This document shows positions 26,065 through 34,586 of a DNA stretch of 64,000 nt, piece after piece; within the stretch, counting starts at the first letter, position 1, and each line of letters begins with the position of its first letter. The position numbers and the translations under genes were made by a program. The notes under the pieces were generated by a model. That model did no database searches and had not been told where the DNA came from. It saw only the letters and a program-made list of their open reading frames with translations. This DNA is from Nocardia rhizosphaerihabitans (GTDB lineage Bacteria; Actinomycetota; Actinomycetes; Mycobacteriales; Mycobacteriaceae), in assembly GCF_014646295.1 (NCBI RefSeq), contig NZ_BMNE01000011.1, positions 1 to 64,000 on the forward strand, read 5' to 3'.

Positions 26065-27225
26065 TCAGCGGCCGGGGCCCTCGAGAATGGTGATCGCGGA
26101 GACGGCGGTGGGCCCACCCAGGTTGTGCGCCAACCCGATCCGCGCACCGTCGACCTGATTCACCGCGGTGCCGCGCAACTGCTCGAACAGCTCGACGCAC
26201 TGGGCGATGCCGGTGGCACCCGGCGGGTGCCCCTTGGTCTTGAGGCCACCACTGGGATTGACCGGCAGCGCACCCCCAACCGCGGTCGACCCGGTCTCGA
26301 GGAGTTTGTAGCCCTCGAATCGTTCGGCGAACCCGAGATCCTCGTAGCTCATCAGCTCGATGCCGGTGAAGTAGTCGTGCACCTCGGCCACGTCGATGTC
26401 GCCGGGGCTAAGCCCTGCCATGGTGAAGGCGCGCCGTGCCGCGCGCAATGTCGCCGGGAAGGTGGTCAGATCCGGCCGATGTTGCAGCATGACCGAGTCC
26501 AGTCCCAACCCGACCCCGCGCACCCAGACCGGGGCGTCGGTGTAGCGGTCCACTACTTCCTCGGCGGCGAGCACCAATGCTGCGGCCCCGTCGCTCTGGG
26601 GTGCGCAGTCGTAGACCCGGAACGGGTCGGCCACGATCGGGGCTTGCAGCGCCTGCTCCATGGTGATCTCGAAAGGCAGCCGCACCTTTGGATTTCGCGC
26701 GCCGTGCCGGTGGTTCTTCACCGCCACCATCGCCAAGTGCTCACGCGTGGCGTGCGACTCGTGCAGGTAGCGGTTCACATGCAGGGCGTAACCGGCGGGC
26801 GCGAACAGTCCGAGCTCGTAGTCCCAGGCTCGATGCCTGGTCATCGACTCCCATTCGCGCAACATGTCCTTCTGGGCGGTCTCGCGCAGTTTGTCCGCAC
26901 CGATCACCAATGCCACGTCCACCGCACCGGAAGCGATGGCATACAAGGCATTACGGACCGCGTCGTTGCCCGTGGCACAGGAATTCTCTATGTGGGTGAC
27001 CGGCAGCTCGGCAAGCCCTAGCGATTCCGCGAGTATCCCGGACCCGAACCCGTCGGTGGTCCGTAGCGCACCGAACCACGCGGCCTGGATATCGGCCACC
27101 CACAGTCCCTTGTCGACGGAAGCCGCGCATTCGGCGAAGGCCATCGGCAGCAGGTCACCGATACCCAAGGCGAAGTGTTCGGCGAACGATGTCATCCCCG
27201 CGCCGACGACAGCGACTCTTCTCAT
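26065..27225 (-). CDS. thiolase family protein (acetyl-CoA acetyltransferase type)
   Basis: A thiolase-fold protein of 386 residues of the SCP2/lipid-transfer group. The nucleophilic Cys is present near residue 83 (ENSCATGNDAV), the His in VHDYFTG, and the His of KTKGHPPGATG. The second catalytic Cys of classical thiolases (CxG) is replaced by HNLGGPTA, as in the SCP2-like subgroup. It overlaps the HMG-CoA-synthase-like/DUF35 gene by four bases. Such thiolase-DUF35 neighbours form stable complexes in other prokaryotes. It should release acetyl-CoA or propionyl-CoA from a 3-ketoacyl-CoA. Confidence 0.9.
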   Translation of the reverse strand: MRRVAVVGAGMTSFAEHFALGIGDLLPMAFAECAASVDKGLWVADIQAAWFGALRTTDGFGSGILAESLGLAELPVTHIENSCATGNDAVRNALYAIASGAVDVALVIGADKLRETAQKDMLREWESMTRHRAWDYELGLFAPAGYALHVNRYLHESHATREHLAMVAVKNHRHGARNPKVRLPFEITMEQALQAPIVADPFRVYDCAPQSDGAAALVLAAEEVVDRYTDAPVWVRGVGLGLDSVMLQHRPDLTTFPATLRAARRAFTMAGLSPGDIDVAEVHDYFTGIELMSYEDLGFAERFEGYKLLETGSTAVGGALPVNPSGGLKTKGHPPGATGIAQCVELFEQLRGTAVNQVDGARIGLAHNLGGPTAVSAITILEGPGR

Positions 27226-28415
27226 GGTAATTCCCTTTCCTGCCGCGCGACCTCGGTCTCGGGTTCGAACGCGTATCCGTAGTCCGGGACGCCCGAACGG
27301 GTCGCCATCCGGCGCAACACCATTCGGCCGCGCACGCCGATGCCCGCAGTACCGGCGTCACAACCGGTCACCTTCGCCAGCGCCCGCACCCCGACATCGT
27401 CTAGGTCGACGATGACCAGCGAGTACGGGCTCTCGAGACCCGCCACTGGCATGCGCACGGTGGTCTCGGCATAGACGGTTCCGGTGCGCGGCAAGGGCAC
27501 CAGGGTGTAGTCGGTGGCCAGTGTTCCGTCCTCGCCCAGCCGGTAGCGCGGGGGAAAGTCCAGCGTGTCGCTGCCGTCGTACCGACCCGCTTCCCAGCGC
27601 ACCTTGGCCTCGAATGCCCGCTCGTAGGCTGCCAGCGAGATCGGCCGATCGGTCGCGGGTTCGACGACACCGTCGAGCGGCGGGCGCGCCTGCGGTTCGT
27701 TGCGCCGCAACGACACCGGTCCCGGCACGACAGCGACACCCGACAGGCCCGCCTGCTCCACACCCACCAGCAGCCCGGCGGCGGCCGATTCGGCCATGGC
27801 GGCCAGCGCGAACAGCGCCGATGACGCCCCCGAGGTCGGCAGCCGTGGCGGCGCCTGGCACAACGCGACAGCCTGCTTGTGGTCCACCCCCGCCACCGCG
27901 ACCGGGGTGTCCAGCCAGGCCGCCGACAGTGATGCCACCACTCCCCGTTCACGCAGCAGCCGGGGATCTCCGTAGTCGTTGACCCCGTTGGCGTTTCGCG
28001 TGCGCACCGGCAGGCTGCGCGCCACCCTCGCCGTGGTACGGATCTGTGCACCACCATGGTCGGAGATCCAAGCGGCCGCGGCGCCTGCGGGCTCGACATC
28101 CACGCCGATCACCAGGGTGCGCGGTCTGGCCGAACTCAGCGCGTCCAGCGTGGCGGGGGCACCACCGAGGCGCTCGATCACTTCGAGCTCGGGATCGAGT
28201 CCGAGCCCGGCGAGCAGGACCGCGGTGTTGCTGCTCTCCACCAGGGGCAGATCGCGGCTGACCACCACCACCCGCTCCACCGTCTCGCCCTCGGCGAGCG
28301 CGGAGCGACCTGCCGCCACCGCGAGGGTGACCGCGTCCTCGTCGCCGCCCACGACCCGGCGGTGCTGGTCTCCCCAGCACGGCAGATACGTCCCTATCGA
28401 TGCGACATGCGGCAT
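27222..28415 (-). CDS. HMG-CoA-synthase-like protein fused to a DUF35 OB-fold domain
   Basis: This 397-residue protein starts MPHVASIGTYLPCWG like HMG-CoA synthases and ketoacyl synthase III proteins. It keeps the thiolase-fold core (VDHKQAVALCQAPP). The loop that normally holds the catalytic Cys (ACYGG type) reads ERLGGAPATL, so the usual nucleophile is missing. About 110 C-terminal residues form a DUF35 OB-fold (TLVPLPRTGTVYAET), without the zinc-ribbon cysteines. The start at 28415 has a good AAGGAG site. It may act as a scaffold and acyl-CoA-binding partner for the thiolase encoded next to it. Confidence 0.82.
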   Translation of the reverse strand: MPHVASIGTYLPCWGDQHRRVVGGDEDAVTLAVAAGRSALAEGETVERVVVVSRDLPLVESSNTAVLLAGLGLDPELEVIERLGGAPATLDALSSARPRTLVIGVDVEPAGAAAAWISDHGGAQIRTTARVARSLPVRTRNANGVNDYGDPRLLRERGVVASLSAAWLDTPVAVAGVDHKQAVALCQAPPRLPTSGASSALFALAAMAESAAAGLLVGVEQAGLSGVAVVPGPVSLRRNEPQARPPLDGVVEPATDRPISLAAYERAFEAKVRWEAGRYDGSDTLDFPPRYRLGEDGTLATDYTLVPLPRTGTVYAETTVRMPVAGLESPYSLVIVDLDDVGVRALAKVTGCDAGTAGIGVRGRMVLRRMATRSGVPDYGYAFEPETEVARQERELP

Positions 28416-28434
28416 GTCCGCTCCTTCCGGACGC

Positions 28435-29643
28435 TCAGGTGACCGCACCCGCGGTCTTGAGCGTGATGATGCGATCCCAGTCGAGTCCGAGTTCGAGCAG
28501 GATCTCTTCGGTCTGTGCGGCGAACTCCGGTCCCGGCCGCACCTGCGGCGGCTCGACATCGAACTGCACCGGGCTGGCGACCAGCTCGAGCTCGCCCGCT
28601 CGCAGCACATAGTCGTTCGCTCTGATCTGCGCGTCGGAGAGCAGCTGCAGCGAATCCTGCACCGGCGCCCACGGACCGGCCAGCGTCGCGAATCGCTGCG
28701 TCCACTCGGCCAGAGTGCGTCCGCCGATCACCTCGCGCAGGATCGCCACCGCCGCCGCGGTGTGTTCGGCGATCGAGGCCGCATCGCGAAACCGCGGGTC
28801 CTCGGCCAGTTCCGGACGGTCGATATGCCGACACACATCACCCCAGAACTTGGCGGGCTGCAGCATCACGAACGACAGGTACCGGTGGTCGGAGGTTGCG
28901 TAGAGGCCCGACAGTGGGTTCGCCGGCGCGCCGTGCACGCCCGGTTGGGGCGCCACCATCGGCTGCTGCTGATGTGCCGACAGCGCGATGGTGTGGCCCA
29001 GTGCCCACAGCCCGCTGCCGAGCAGGGACACGTCGACGACCGACGTTTCCCCGGTACGTTCCCGTTTCAGCAGCGCCGCGGCGATACCCCCCGCCAGATT
29101 GGTGCCGGAAATGGTGTCGCCGAACGCCGGACCAGGCGGCGGGATCAGCCCCTCCACCCCGGCTGGGGTGATACTCGCGGCGATCCCTGCCCGGCACCAG
29201 AAGGCAGTCATGTCGTATCCGCCGCGTCCGGCTTCGGCGCCACGTGGGCCGAGTGCGCTGCCGCGGGCGTAGATGATGTTGGGATTCACCGCACGGATGT
29301 CATCGAGGTCGATGCCGAACTTGGCCCGAGCCGACGGCAGGAAGCTGGTGAGGAAGACATCCGCGTCACGGGCGAGCGACTGGACCACCGCACGTCCTTC
29401 CGGCACCGACATATCGATGCCGATACTGCGCTTGCCCCGGTTCGCGTGCTCCACATTCGGATTCGGTTCGCCCTCGACGGTGAAGTTGCCGACCCGGCGC
29501 AACCCACGCTGCGGATCTCCCCCACTCGCGTGCTCCACCTTCACCACGTCGGCACCCCAGTCCGACAGCACCGCGCCGGCCGACGGCACGAACCCGTACA
29601 TCGCGACCTCGAGCACCTTGATACCCGTCAACGGCCCGCTCAT
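28435..29643 (-). CDS. CaiB/BaiF type III CoA-transferase
   Basis: Transfers CoA between acyl-CoA and a free acid. The 402-residue protein begins PLTGIKVLEVAMYGFVPSAG and has the family signature DWGADVVKVEHASGGDPQRG. The catalytic Asp is at about residue 144 (GGYDMTAFW). It overlaps the aldehyde dehydrogenase gene (ATGA) and lies 19 bases before the HMG-CoA-synthase-like gene. A role in activating the acid made by the dehydrogenase without spending ATP fits the operon. Confidence 0.92.
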   Translation of the reverse strand: MSGPLTGIKVLEVAMYGFVPSAGAVLSDWGADVVKVEHASGGDPQRGLRRVGNFTVEGEPNPNVEHANRGKRSIGIDMSVPEGRAVVQSLARDADVFLTSFLPSARAKFGIDLDDIRAVNPNIIYARGSALGPRGAEAGRGGYDMTAFWCRAGIAASITPAGVEGLIPPPGPAFGDTISGTNLAGGIAAALLKRERTGETSVVDVSLLGSGLWALGHTIALSAHQQQPMVAPQPGVHGAPANPLSGLYATSDHRYLSFVMLQPAKFWGDVCRHIDRPELAEDPRFRDAASIAEHTAAAVAILREVIGGRTLAEWTQRFATLAGPWAPVQDSLQLLSDAQIRANDYVLRAGELELVASPVQFDVEPPQVRPGPEFAAQTEEILLELGLDWDRIITLKTAGAVT

Positions 29644-31106
29644 GCGACGACTTCCGCGAGAGTCTTGCGCTCCAGGAACTCTTCGAGCCCGTCGGTACCC
29701 ATCTCCCGGCCGATCCCCGACTGTTTGTAGCCGCCGAACGGAGCATCCGGATGGAAGTAGTTGCCACCGTTGATGCTGAAAGTTCCAGTGCGCACGCGAC
29801 GCGCCACTGCCTTGGCCCGCTCCGCGTCGGCGCTGAACACGGCACCGGACAATCCATAGATCGAGTTGTTGGCGATGCGGACCGCGTCGTCGTCATCGGT
29901 GTAGGAGATGAGCGCCAGGACCGGACCGAACACCTCCTCCTGCGCTATCTCGCTGTCGGGGTCCACATTCGCGAGCAACGTGGGGGCATAGAAGAAGCCG
30001 GGGTCGAGCTTCTGTCCACCCGTGACCAAAGTGGCCCCTGCGGCGACCGCGCGCTGCACCATGGCGTGCACCTTGTCGCGCTGCTTTTCGCTGATGAGCG
30101 GTCCCATATAGGTTTTCGGGTCGTTCGGGTCACCGTGGTGGACATGGGCGAAGTTCGCCGCAACCAGTTCGGCGACCTGATCGTGGGCCTGCGCGGGAAC
30201 CAACAGCCGGGTGGTGAGCGCGCAGCCCTGCCCCGCGTGGGTGACCACGCTGAACGCCGCGAACGTCGCCGCCGTGGTGTAGTCCGCGTCATCGAGCAGG
30301 ATCATCGCCGATTTGCCGCCCAGTTCGAGGAACACCTTCTTGAGGGTGGCGCTCGCCGCGGCCATGATCTCGCGGCCAACCGGTGTCGACCCGGTGAAGG
30401 TGACCACATCCACGTCGGGATGGGTGGTCATCCGCTTCCCCACCTCGATGTCGGAGGACGCCAGGACGTTCACGACGCCGGCCGGGATCTCGGTGTGGTT
30501 GGCGATGATCTCGCCCAGCGACAGTGTGGACAGCGGCGTGTCCGGCGCGCCCTTGAGCACCACGGTGCAACCGGCCGCCAGTGCGGGCGCCAGCTTGGCC
30601 AGCGCGAGCTGGTGCGGATAGTTGTATGCGGCGATCGCGGCGACTACGCCTGCCGCTTCCTTCTCGACCCACCGATGATGCTGCTGCCCCCGGATCTCCA
30701 CATTGCCGAGGTCCTCGGTCCACTCGAAATCACCGAGCAGGTCGGCGTAGAAGCGAACGATCTCGAACGGTGACTCGAGCTGATTGCCTTGCGTGAGCGC
30801 CCGGGTGGCCCCGACCTCAGCGATCGTCAGCGCGCGCAGGTCCTCGACATTGTCGCGCAGTGCGCGATACAGCTGGTTGAGGCAGCGTCGACGGAAGCGT
30901 GGGTTGGTCGCCCAGTTGGTGTCGTCGAAGGCGCGGCGCGCGGCGGCGACGGCCTCGTCGACGTCGGCGACGCCGGCTTCCGGCGCGTAGCCGTACACCT
31001 CACCGGTAGCCGGATCGAGCGAAGCGAGCGTCTGGCCGGTTTCCCGGAGTAGCCCGTCGACAAGCAATCGACGTGTCACCGTCCCCGCCACTTCCTGCGT
31101 TGACAT
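29640..31106 (-). CDS. NAD(P)-dependent aldehyde dehydrogenase
   Basis: Oxidises an aldehyde to the acid. The 488-residue protein has AAIAAYNYPHQLALAKLAPA, FTGSTPVGREI (cofactor), FLELGGKSA (general base Glu near 260) and the catalytic Cys near 295 in THAGQGCALTTRL. The start at 31106 (MSTQEVAG) is supported by GAGGAGG upstream. It is the first gene of the minus-strand operon ALDH, CoA-transferase, HMG-CoA-synthase-like/DUF35 and thiolase, with a motif 1 site 31 bases upstream. Confidence 0.94.
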   Translation of the reverse strand: MSTQEVAGTVTRRLLVDGLLRETGQTLASLDPATGEVYGYAPEAGVADVDEAVAAARRAFDDTNWATNPRFRRRCLNQLYRALRDNVEDLRALTIAEVGATRALTQGNQLESPFEIVRFYADLLGDFEWTEDLGNVEIRGQQHHRWVEKEAAGVVAAIAAYNYPHQLALAKLAPALAAGCTVVLKGAPDTPLSTLSLGEIIANHTEIPAGVVNVLASSDIEVGKRMTTHPDVDVVTFTGSTPVGREIMAAASATLKKVFLELGGKSAMILLDDADYTTAATFAAFSVVTHAGQGCALTTRLLVPAQAHDQVAELVAANFAHVHHGDPNDPKTYMGPLISEKQRDKVHAMVQRAVAAGATLVTGGQKLDPGFFYAPTLLANVDPDSEIAQEEVFGPVLALISYTDDDDAVRIANNSIYGLSGAVFSADAERAKAVARRVRTGTFSINGGNYFHPDAPFGGYKQSGIGREMGTDGLEEFLERKTLAEVVA

Positions 31107-31136
31107 CCCGCCTCCTCGCTGGGGACACCTCCCCAT

Positions 31137-31151
31137 GAAAATCTAATTCTC
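31137..31151. promoter_or_regulatory. motif 1 operator before the aldehyde dehydrogenase operon
   Basis: GAAAATCTAATTCTC has one mismatch to the 6+3+6 consensus. It shares the CTA centre and flanks with the site at 24246-24260. It lies 31 bases upstream of the minus-strand start at 31106. Confidence 0.6.
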
Positions 31152-31281
31152 CTGCAGAGAGAATGGTAATGCCATCGAGTGGATCGCGGCAAGGATCGGC
31201 CAACATGGCTCGGTCGGGCCCGAACTCCGAACGTCCTGACAACGCCGAATTCCGCCCAACTCTTGCGAACCACGACTTCAT

Positions 31282-31296
31282 GAGAGTACGGTTCTC
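31282..31296. promoter_or_regulatory. weak motif 1 site before the SDR-P450 operon
   Basis: GAGAGTACGGTTCTC keeps the outer bases of both half-sites but has two changes. The flanks extend the symmetry: ATGAGA on the left, TCTCGCAT on the right. It is 68 bases before GTG 31365. Confidence 0.45.
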
Positions 31297-31364
31297 GCAT
31301 TCGGGAGGGGCATTCTTGTGTTCCGCATTACACCGGCGACGAAGGCCGGAACGGAGGGTCGCGC

Positions 31365-32072
31365 GTGAAGACAGCGGTAGTCACCGGAGGCGCGTCCGGC
31401 ATCGGGCTCGGGATCGCCGAACGCCTACGCAACGACGGATTCCATGTCGCCACACTGGATCTCAATCCGCCCGAGGATGACGACTTCGCCTATCGAGCCG
31501 ATGTCACCGACCCGGCTCAGGTCGCGGCTGCACTCGACGCGGTCCGAGCAAAACTCGGCCCGATCACCGTTCTGGTGAACTCGGCGGGACTCGACGGATT
31601 CCAGCGTTTCAAGAAGATGTCGTTCGAGCAATGGCAACGGGTCATCGACGTGAACCTGCACGGCGTCTTCCACACGATCCAGGCCGTGCTTCCCGACATG
31701 CTCGACGCCGGCTGGGGCCGCATCGTCAACATCTCCTCGTCGAGCACCCACTCGGGCCAGCCGTTCATGGCGCACTATGTCGCGGCCAAGTCGGCCGTCA
31801 ACGGCCTCACCAAAGCGCTTGCGCTGGAACTGGGTCCGTCCGGCATCACCGTGAACGCGGTGCCACCCGGTTTCATCGACACCCCGATGCTGCGCAAGAA
31901 CGAGCAGGCTGGGCGGCTCGGCGGGACTGTCGAGGACCACATCCAGCGCACGCCCGTCCGCAGGATCGGCACACCGGCCGATATCGCTGCCACATGCGCG
32001 TTTCTGATTTCTGACGAAGCCTCCTACGTCACCGGACAGATCTTCGGTGTCAACGGCGGTCGCAACACATGA
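31365..32072 (+). CDS. short-chain dehydrogenase/reductase
   Basis: A classical SDR of 235 residues. The cofactor motif is TGGASGIG, the NAG-like motif reads VNSAGL, the catalytic Ser is in NISSSSTHSG, and Tyr-Lys is in YVAAKSAVNG. It probably acts as a 3-hydroxyacyl-CoA or alcohol dehydrogenase. The GTG start at 31365 has GGAGGG upstream. It is the first gene of a long plus-strand operon. The next SDR gene follows after 31 bases and differs in subgroup. Confidence 0.92.
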   Translation: MKTAVVTGGASGIGLGIAERLRNDGFHVATLDLNPPEDDDFAYRADVTDPAQVAAALDAVRAKLGPITVLVNSAGLDGFQRFKKMSFEQWQRVIDVNLHGVFHTIQAVLPDMLDAGWGRIVNISSSSTHSGQPFMAHYVAAKSAVNGLTKALALELGPSGITVNAVPPGFIDTPMLRKNEQAGRLGGTVEDHIQRTPVRRIGTPADIAATCAFLISDEASYVTGQIFGVNGGRNT

Positions 32073-32103
32073 GCATCGGCCATTTCGAACGAGAGGAAGT
32101 CCT

Positions 32104-32964
32104 GTGGGACGCGTAGAGGGCAAGGTCGCCTTTGTCACCGGAGCGGCGCGCGGCCAAGGCCGTAGTCACGCAGTCCGGCTGGCCGAAGAAGGCGCCGACA
32201 TCGTTGCCGTGGACATCTGCCGCGATGTCGATTCCATCGGCTACGCGCTGTCCCGGCCCGAAGATCTGGAGGAGACGGCGCGCCTGGTCGAGAAGGCCGG
32301 GCGTCGCATCGTCGCCGAGCAAGCCGACGTTCGCGACGTGGCCCAGCTGCGGACGGTCCTGGACCGGGGCGTGGCCGAATTCGGCCGCCTCGACATCGTC
32401 ATCGCCCAGGCCGGAATCGCCGGCATGAAGGGCACGCCGCAGTGGCAGGCGTGGTCGGACGTGATCGACACCAATCTGATCGGTGTCATCAACAGCATCC
32501 AGGTGTCACTGCCGCACTTGAAGGCGGGCGCCTCCATCATCGCCACCGGTTCTGTCGCGGCGCTGATGGACATCGCCAAGGTGGATCAGCCCGGCCGCGA
32601 CCCCGGCGGCGTGGCATACGTGGTTGCCAAGCGCGGCCTGGCCGAGTATGTACACCACCTGGCCCTGCACATCGCGCCACAACAGATCCGCGCCAACGTG
32701 ATCCACCCGACCAACTGCGACACCCCGATGCTGCAGAGCGAGCCGATGTACCGATCGTTTCGCCCCGACCTCGAGCATCCAACCCGCGCCGATGCCGAGG
32801 CCGCGTTCGGTGTCCAGCAGGCCATGCCGATCCCCTTCATCGAAGCCCGTGACATCAGCGAGGCCGTGCTGTTCCTGGCCTCCGACGAGGCGCGCTTCAT
32901 CACCGGAACGCAGCTGCGCGTCGACGGCGGCGGCTATCTGAAGTGGCACGAATACCACATCTGA
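32104..32964 (+). CDS. mycofactocin-type short-chain dehydrogenase/reductase
   Basis: This 286-residue SDR is of the same mycofactocin-coupled subgroup as 3295-4128. It starts GRVEGKVAFVTGAARGQGRS with the group-specific insertion DICRDVDSIGYALSRPEDLE. The catalytic Ser is in ATGSVAALMD and Tyr-Lys in YVVAKRG. The GTG start at 32104 has GAGAGGAAG upstream. It precedes a ferredoxin and a P450, just as the other copy follows a P450, so both probably oxidise P450-made alcohols. Confidence 0.9.
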   Translation: MGRVEGKVAFVTGAARGQGRSHAVRLAEEGADIVAVDICRDVDSIGYALSRPEDLEETARLVEKAGRRIVAEQADVRDVAQLRTVLDRGVAEFGRLDIVIAQAGIAGMKGTPQWQAWSDVIDTNLIGVINSIQVSLPHLKAGASIIATGSVAALMDIAKVDQPGRDPGGVAYVVAKRGLAEYVHHLALHIAPQQIRANVIHPTNCDTPMLQSEPMYRSFRPDLEHPTRADAEAAFGVQQAMPIPFIEARDISEAVLFLASDEARFITGTQLRVDGGGYLKWHEYHI

Positions 32965-32975
32965 GAGGAATCACT

Positions 32976-33170
32976 GTGAAGGTCCACGTCGATCAGAAGC
33001 GCTGCCAGGGGCACACATTGTGCGCCATGATCGCACCGCAGTCGTTCGAACTCAGTGACATCGACGGCCACTCCTCGCCGCTGCGCGAGGCCGTGCCGTC
33101 CGATCAGCAGGAACAGGTGCGCGAGGCCGTGCACTCGTGCCCCGAGCGCGCGATCACCCTGGCGGAATAG
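32976..33170 (+). CDS. small [3Fe-4S]-type ferredoxin
   Basis: A 64-residue electron carrier for the P450 encoded next to it. The cluster motif is C10-x2-H13-x2-C16 and C55-Pro, with His in the place of the second Cys. This is the pattern of mycobacterial P450 ferredoxins that bind a [3Fe-4S] or His-ligated cluster. The GTG start at 32976 follows GAGAGGAAT. The P450 starts 11 bases after its stop. No ferredoxin reductase is encoded in the window. Confidence 0.92.
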   Translation: MKVHVDQKRCQGHTLCAMIAPQSFELSDIDGHSSPLREAVPSDQQEQVREAVHSCPERAITLAE

Positions 33171-33181
33171 AGGTACATGAC

Positions 33182-34543
33182 ATGACCGTCGACGACCTCG
33201 GCCACGACGCCGAGCGTAAACAGCCCACATTCCACTTCGACCGCTACGCACCGGAATACCGCGAAAAGTTCTCCGACATCACCGAGACGATGCAGCGCGA
33301 GTGCCCGATCGCCTGGACTGACACCTACGACGGGCACTGGGTCGCAGCGGGCAACCGCGAGGTCTTCGAACTCGCCCGATGCCCACACGTGTCCAACGAC
33401 CACGACACCCAGGGCGTCCGCAAGGGCTACCGCGGCATCTCGATCCCACCCGCTCCACGCGCCAGGGGTATCCGCGGGGGCATCCTGGAAATGGACGAAC
33501 CCGAGCATCGGGAGTTGCGTTCGGTGCTCAACCCCTATCTCTCCCCCGCCGCCGTCAAGCGCTGGGTGCCGTTCGTGGACGAGGTGGTGCGGGCCGCGAT
33601 CGACGAGCACATCGAGAACGGGCGCATCGATTTCGTCGACGACCTGGCCAATGTCGTGCCCGCCGTGCTCACCCTGGGCATGCTCGGCATTCCGCTGGCC
33701 AAGTGGACCATCTACAACGAGCCGGTGCACGCGGCGGTGTACACCCCGCCGGACTCCCCGGACTACCCCCGCGTCGCGGAAATGCACCGGACGCTGGGCA
33801 TCGACCTGCTCACCAATATGGCCGAGATCCGGGCCACCCCACGTCCCGGCCTGATTCACGCGGTCGCCGGCGCCACGGTGAACGGTGAGCCCCTGCCGGA
33901 CATGGAGATCCTGGGCATGCTCAGCCTGCTCATCGGTGGCGGGTTCGACACCACCACCGCGCTTACCGCCCATGCGCTGGAATGGCTGTCGGAGAATCCG
34001 ACCGAGCGCGAGATGCTCAGCCGCGAACGCGATGTGCTGCTCGACCCGGCCACCGAGGAGTTCCTGCGCTACTACACGCCGGCACCGGGCGACGCCCGAA
34101 CCGTCGCGGCCGACTGTGAGGTGGCGGGCGCGTCGTTCAAGGAAGGCGATCGACTGTGGCTGTCGTGGGCGATGGCCAACCGCGACCCCGCCGCGTTCGA
34201 GGACCCTGAGAAGGTCGTGCTCGATCGGAAAGGCAACCGGCACTACAGTTTCGGACTCGGCATCCACCGATGCATCGGCTCCAATGTGGCGCGCGTGGTG
34301 TTCAAGCGGATGCTCGTTGCGGTACTCGACCGGATGCCCGACTACCAGGCTGTCGCGGCGGAGACCGTCCACTACGACACCATCGCGGTGATCCAGGGCA
34401 TGCGGCATCTGCCCGCCACGTTCACACCCGGCAAGCGGCTCGGGCCAGGACTGGACGAGACCCTCGCGAAATTGCAGAAGGTCGTCGACGAACAGCGGCT
34501 CGCCGAGCCGGTCACGGTCAACCGCGCCAGCGCGCAGATCTGA
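33182..34543 (+). CDS. cytochrome P450
   Basis: A 453-residue P450. The I-helix is LIGGGFDTTTAL, ExxR is EFLR and the haem motif is FGLGIHRCIG with Cys near residue 364. The start at ATG 33182 (MTVDDLGHD) follows directly on the ferredoxin gene. The sequence is only distantly related to the P450s at 4156 and 39715 and has a longer C-terminus. It is flanked by the mycofactocin-type SDR and a DUF35-thiolase-type fusion, so hydroxylation, alcohol oxidation and C-C cleavage may follow each other. Confidence 0.94.
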   Translation: MTVDDLGHDAERKQPTFHFDRYAPEYREKFSDITETMQRECPIAWTDTYDGHWVAAGNREVFELARCPHVSNDHDTQGVRKGYRGISIPPAPRARGIRGGILEMDEPEHRELRSVLNPYLSPAAVKRWVPFVDEVVRAAIDEHIENGRIDFVDDLANVVPAVLTLGMLGIPLAKWTIYNEPVHAAVYTPPDSPDYPRVAEMHRTLGIDLLTNMAEIRATPRPGLIHAVAGATVNGEPLPDMEILGMLSLLIGGGFDTTTALTAHALEWLSENPTEREMLSRERDVLLDPATEEFLRYYTPAPGDARTVAADCEVAGASFKEGDRLWLSWAMANRDPAAFEDPEKVVLDRKGNRHYSFGLGIHRCIGSNVARVVFKRMLVAVLDRMPDYQAVAAETVHYDTIAVIQGMRHLPATFTPGKRLGPGLDETLAKLQKVVDEQRLAEPVTVNRASAQI

Positions 34544-34586
34544 CCACACCCCTCGCGCGGCGCGCGGAAAAGACAAGGAGACGCCC

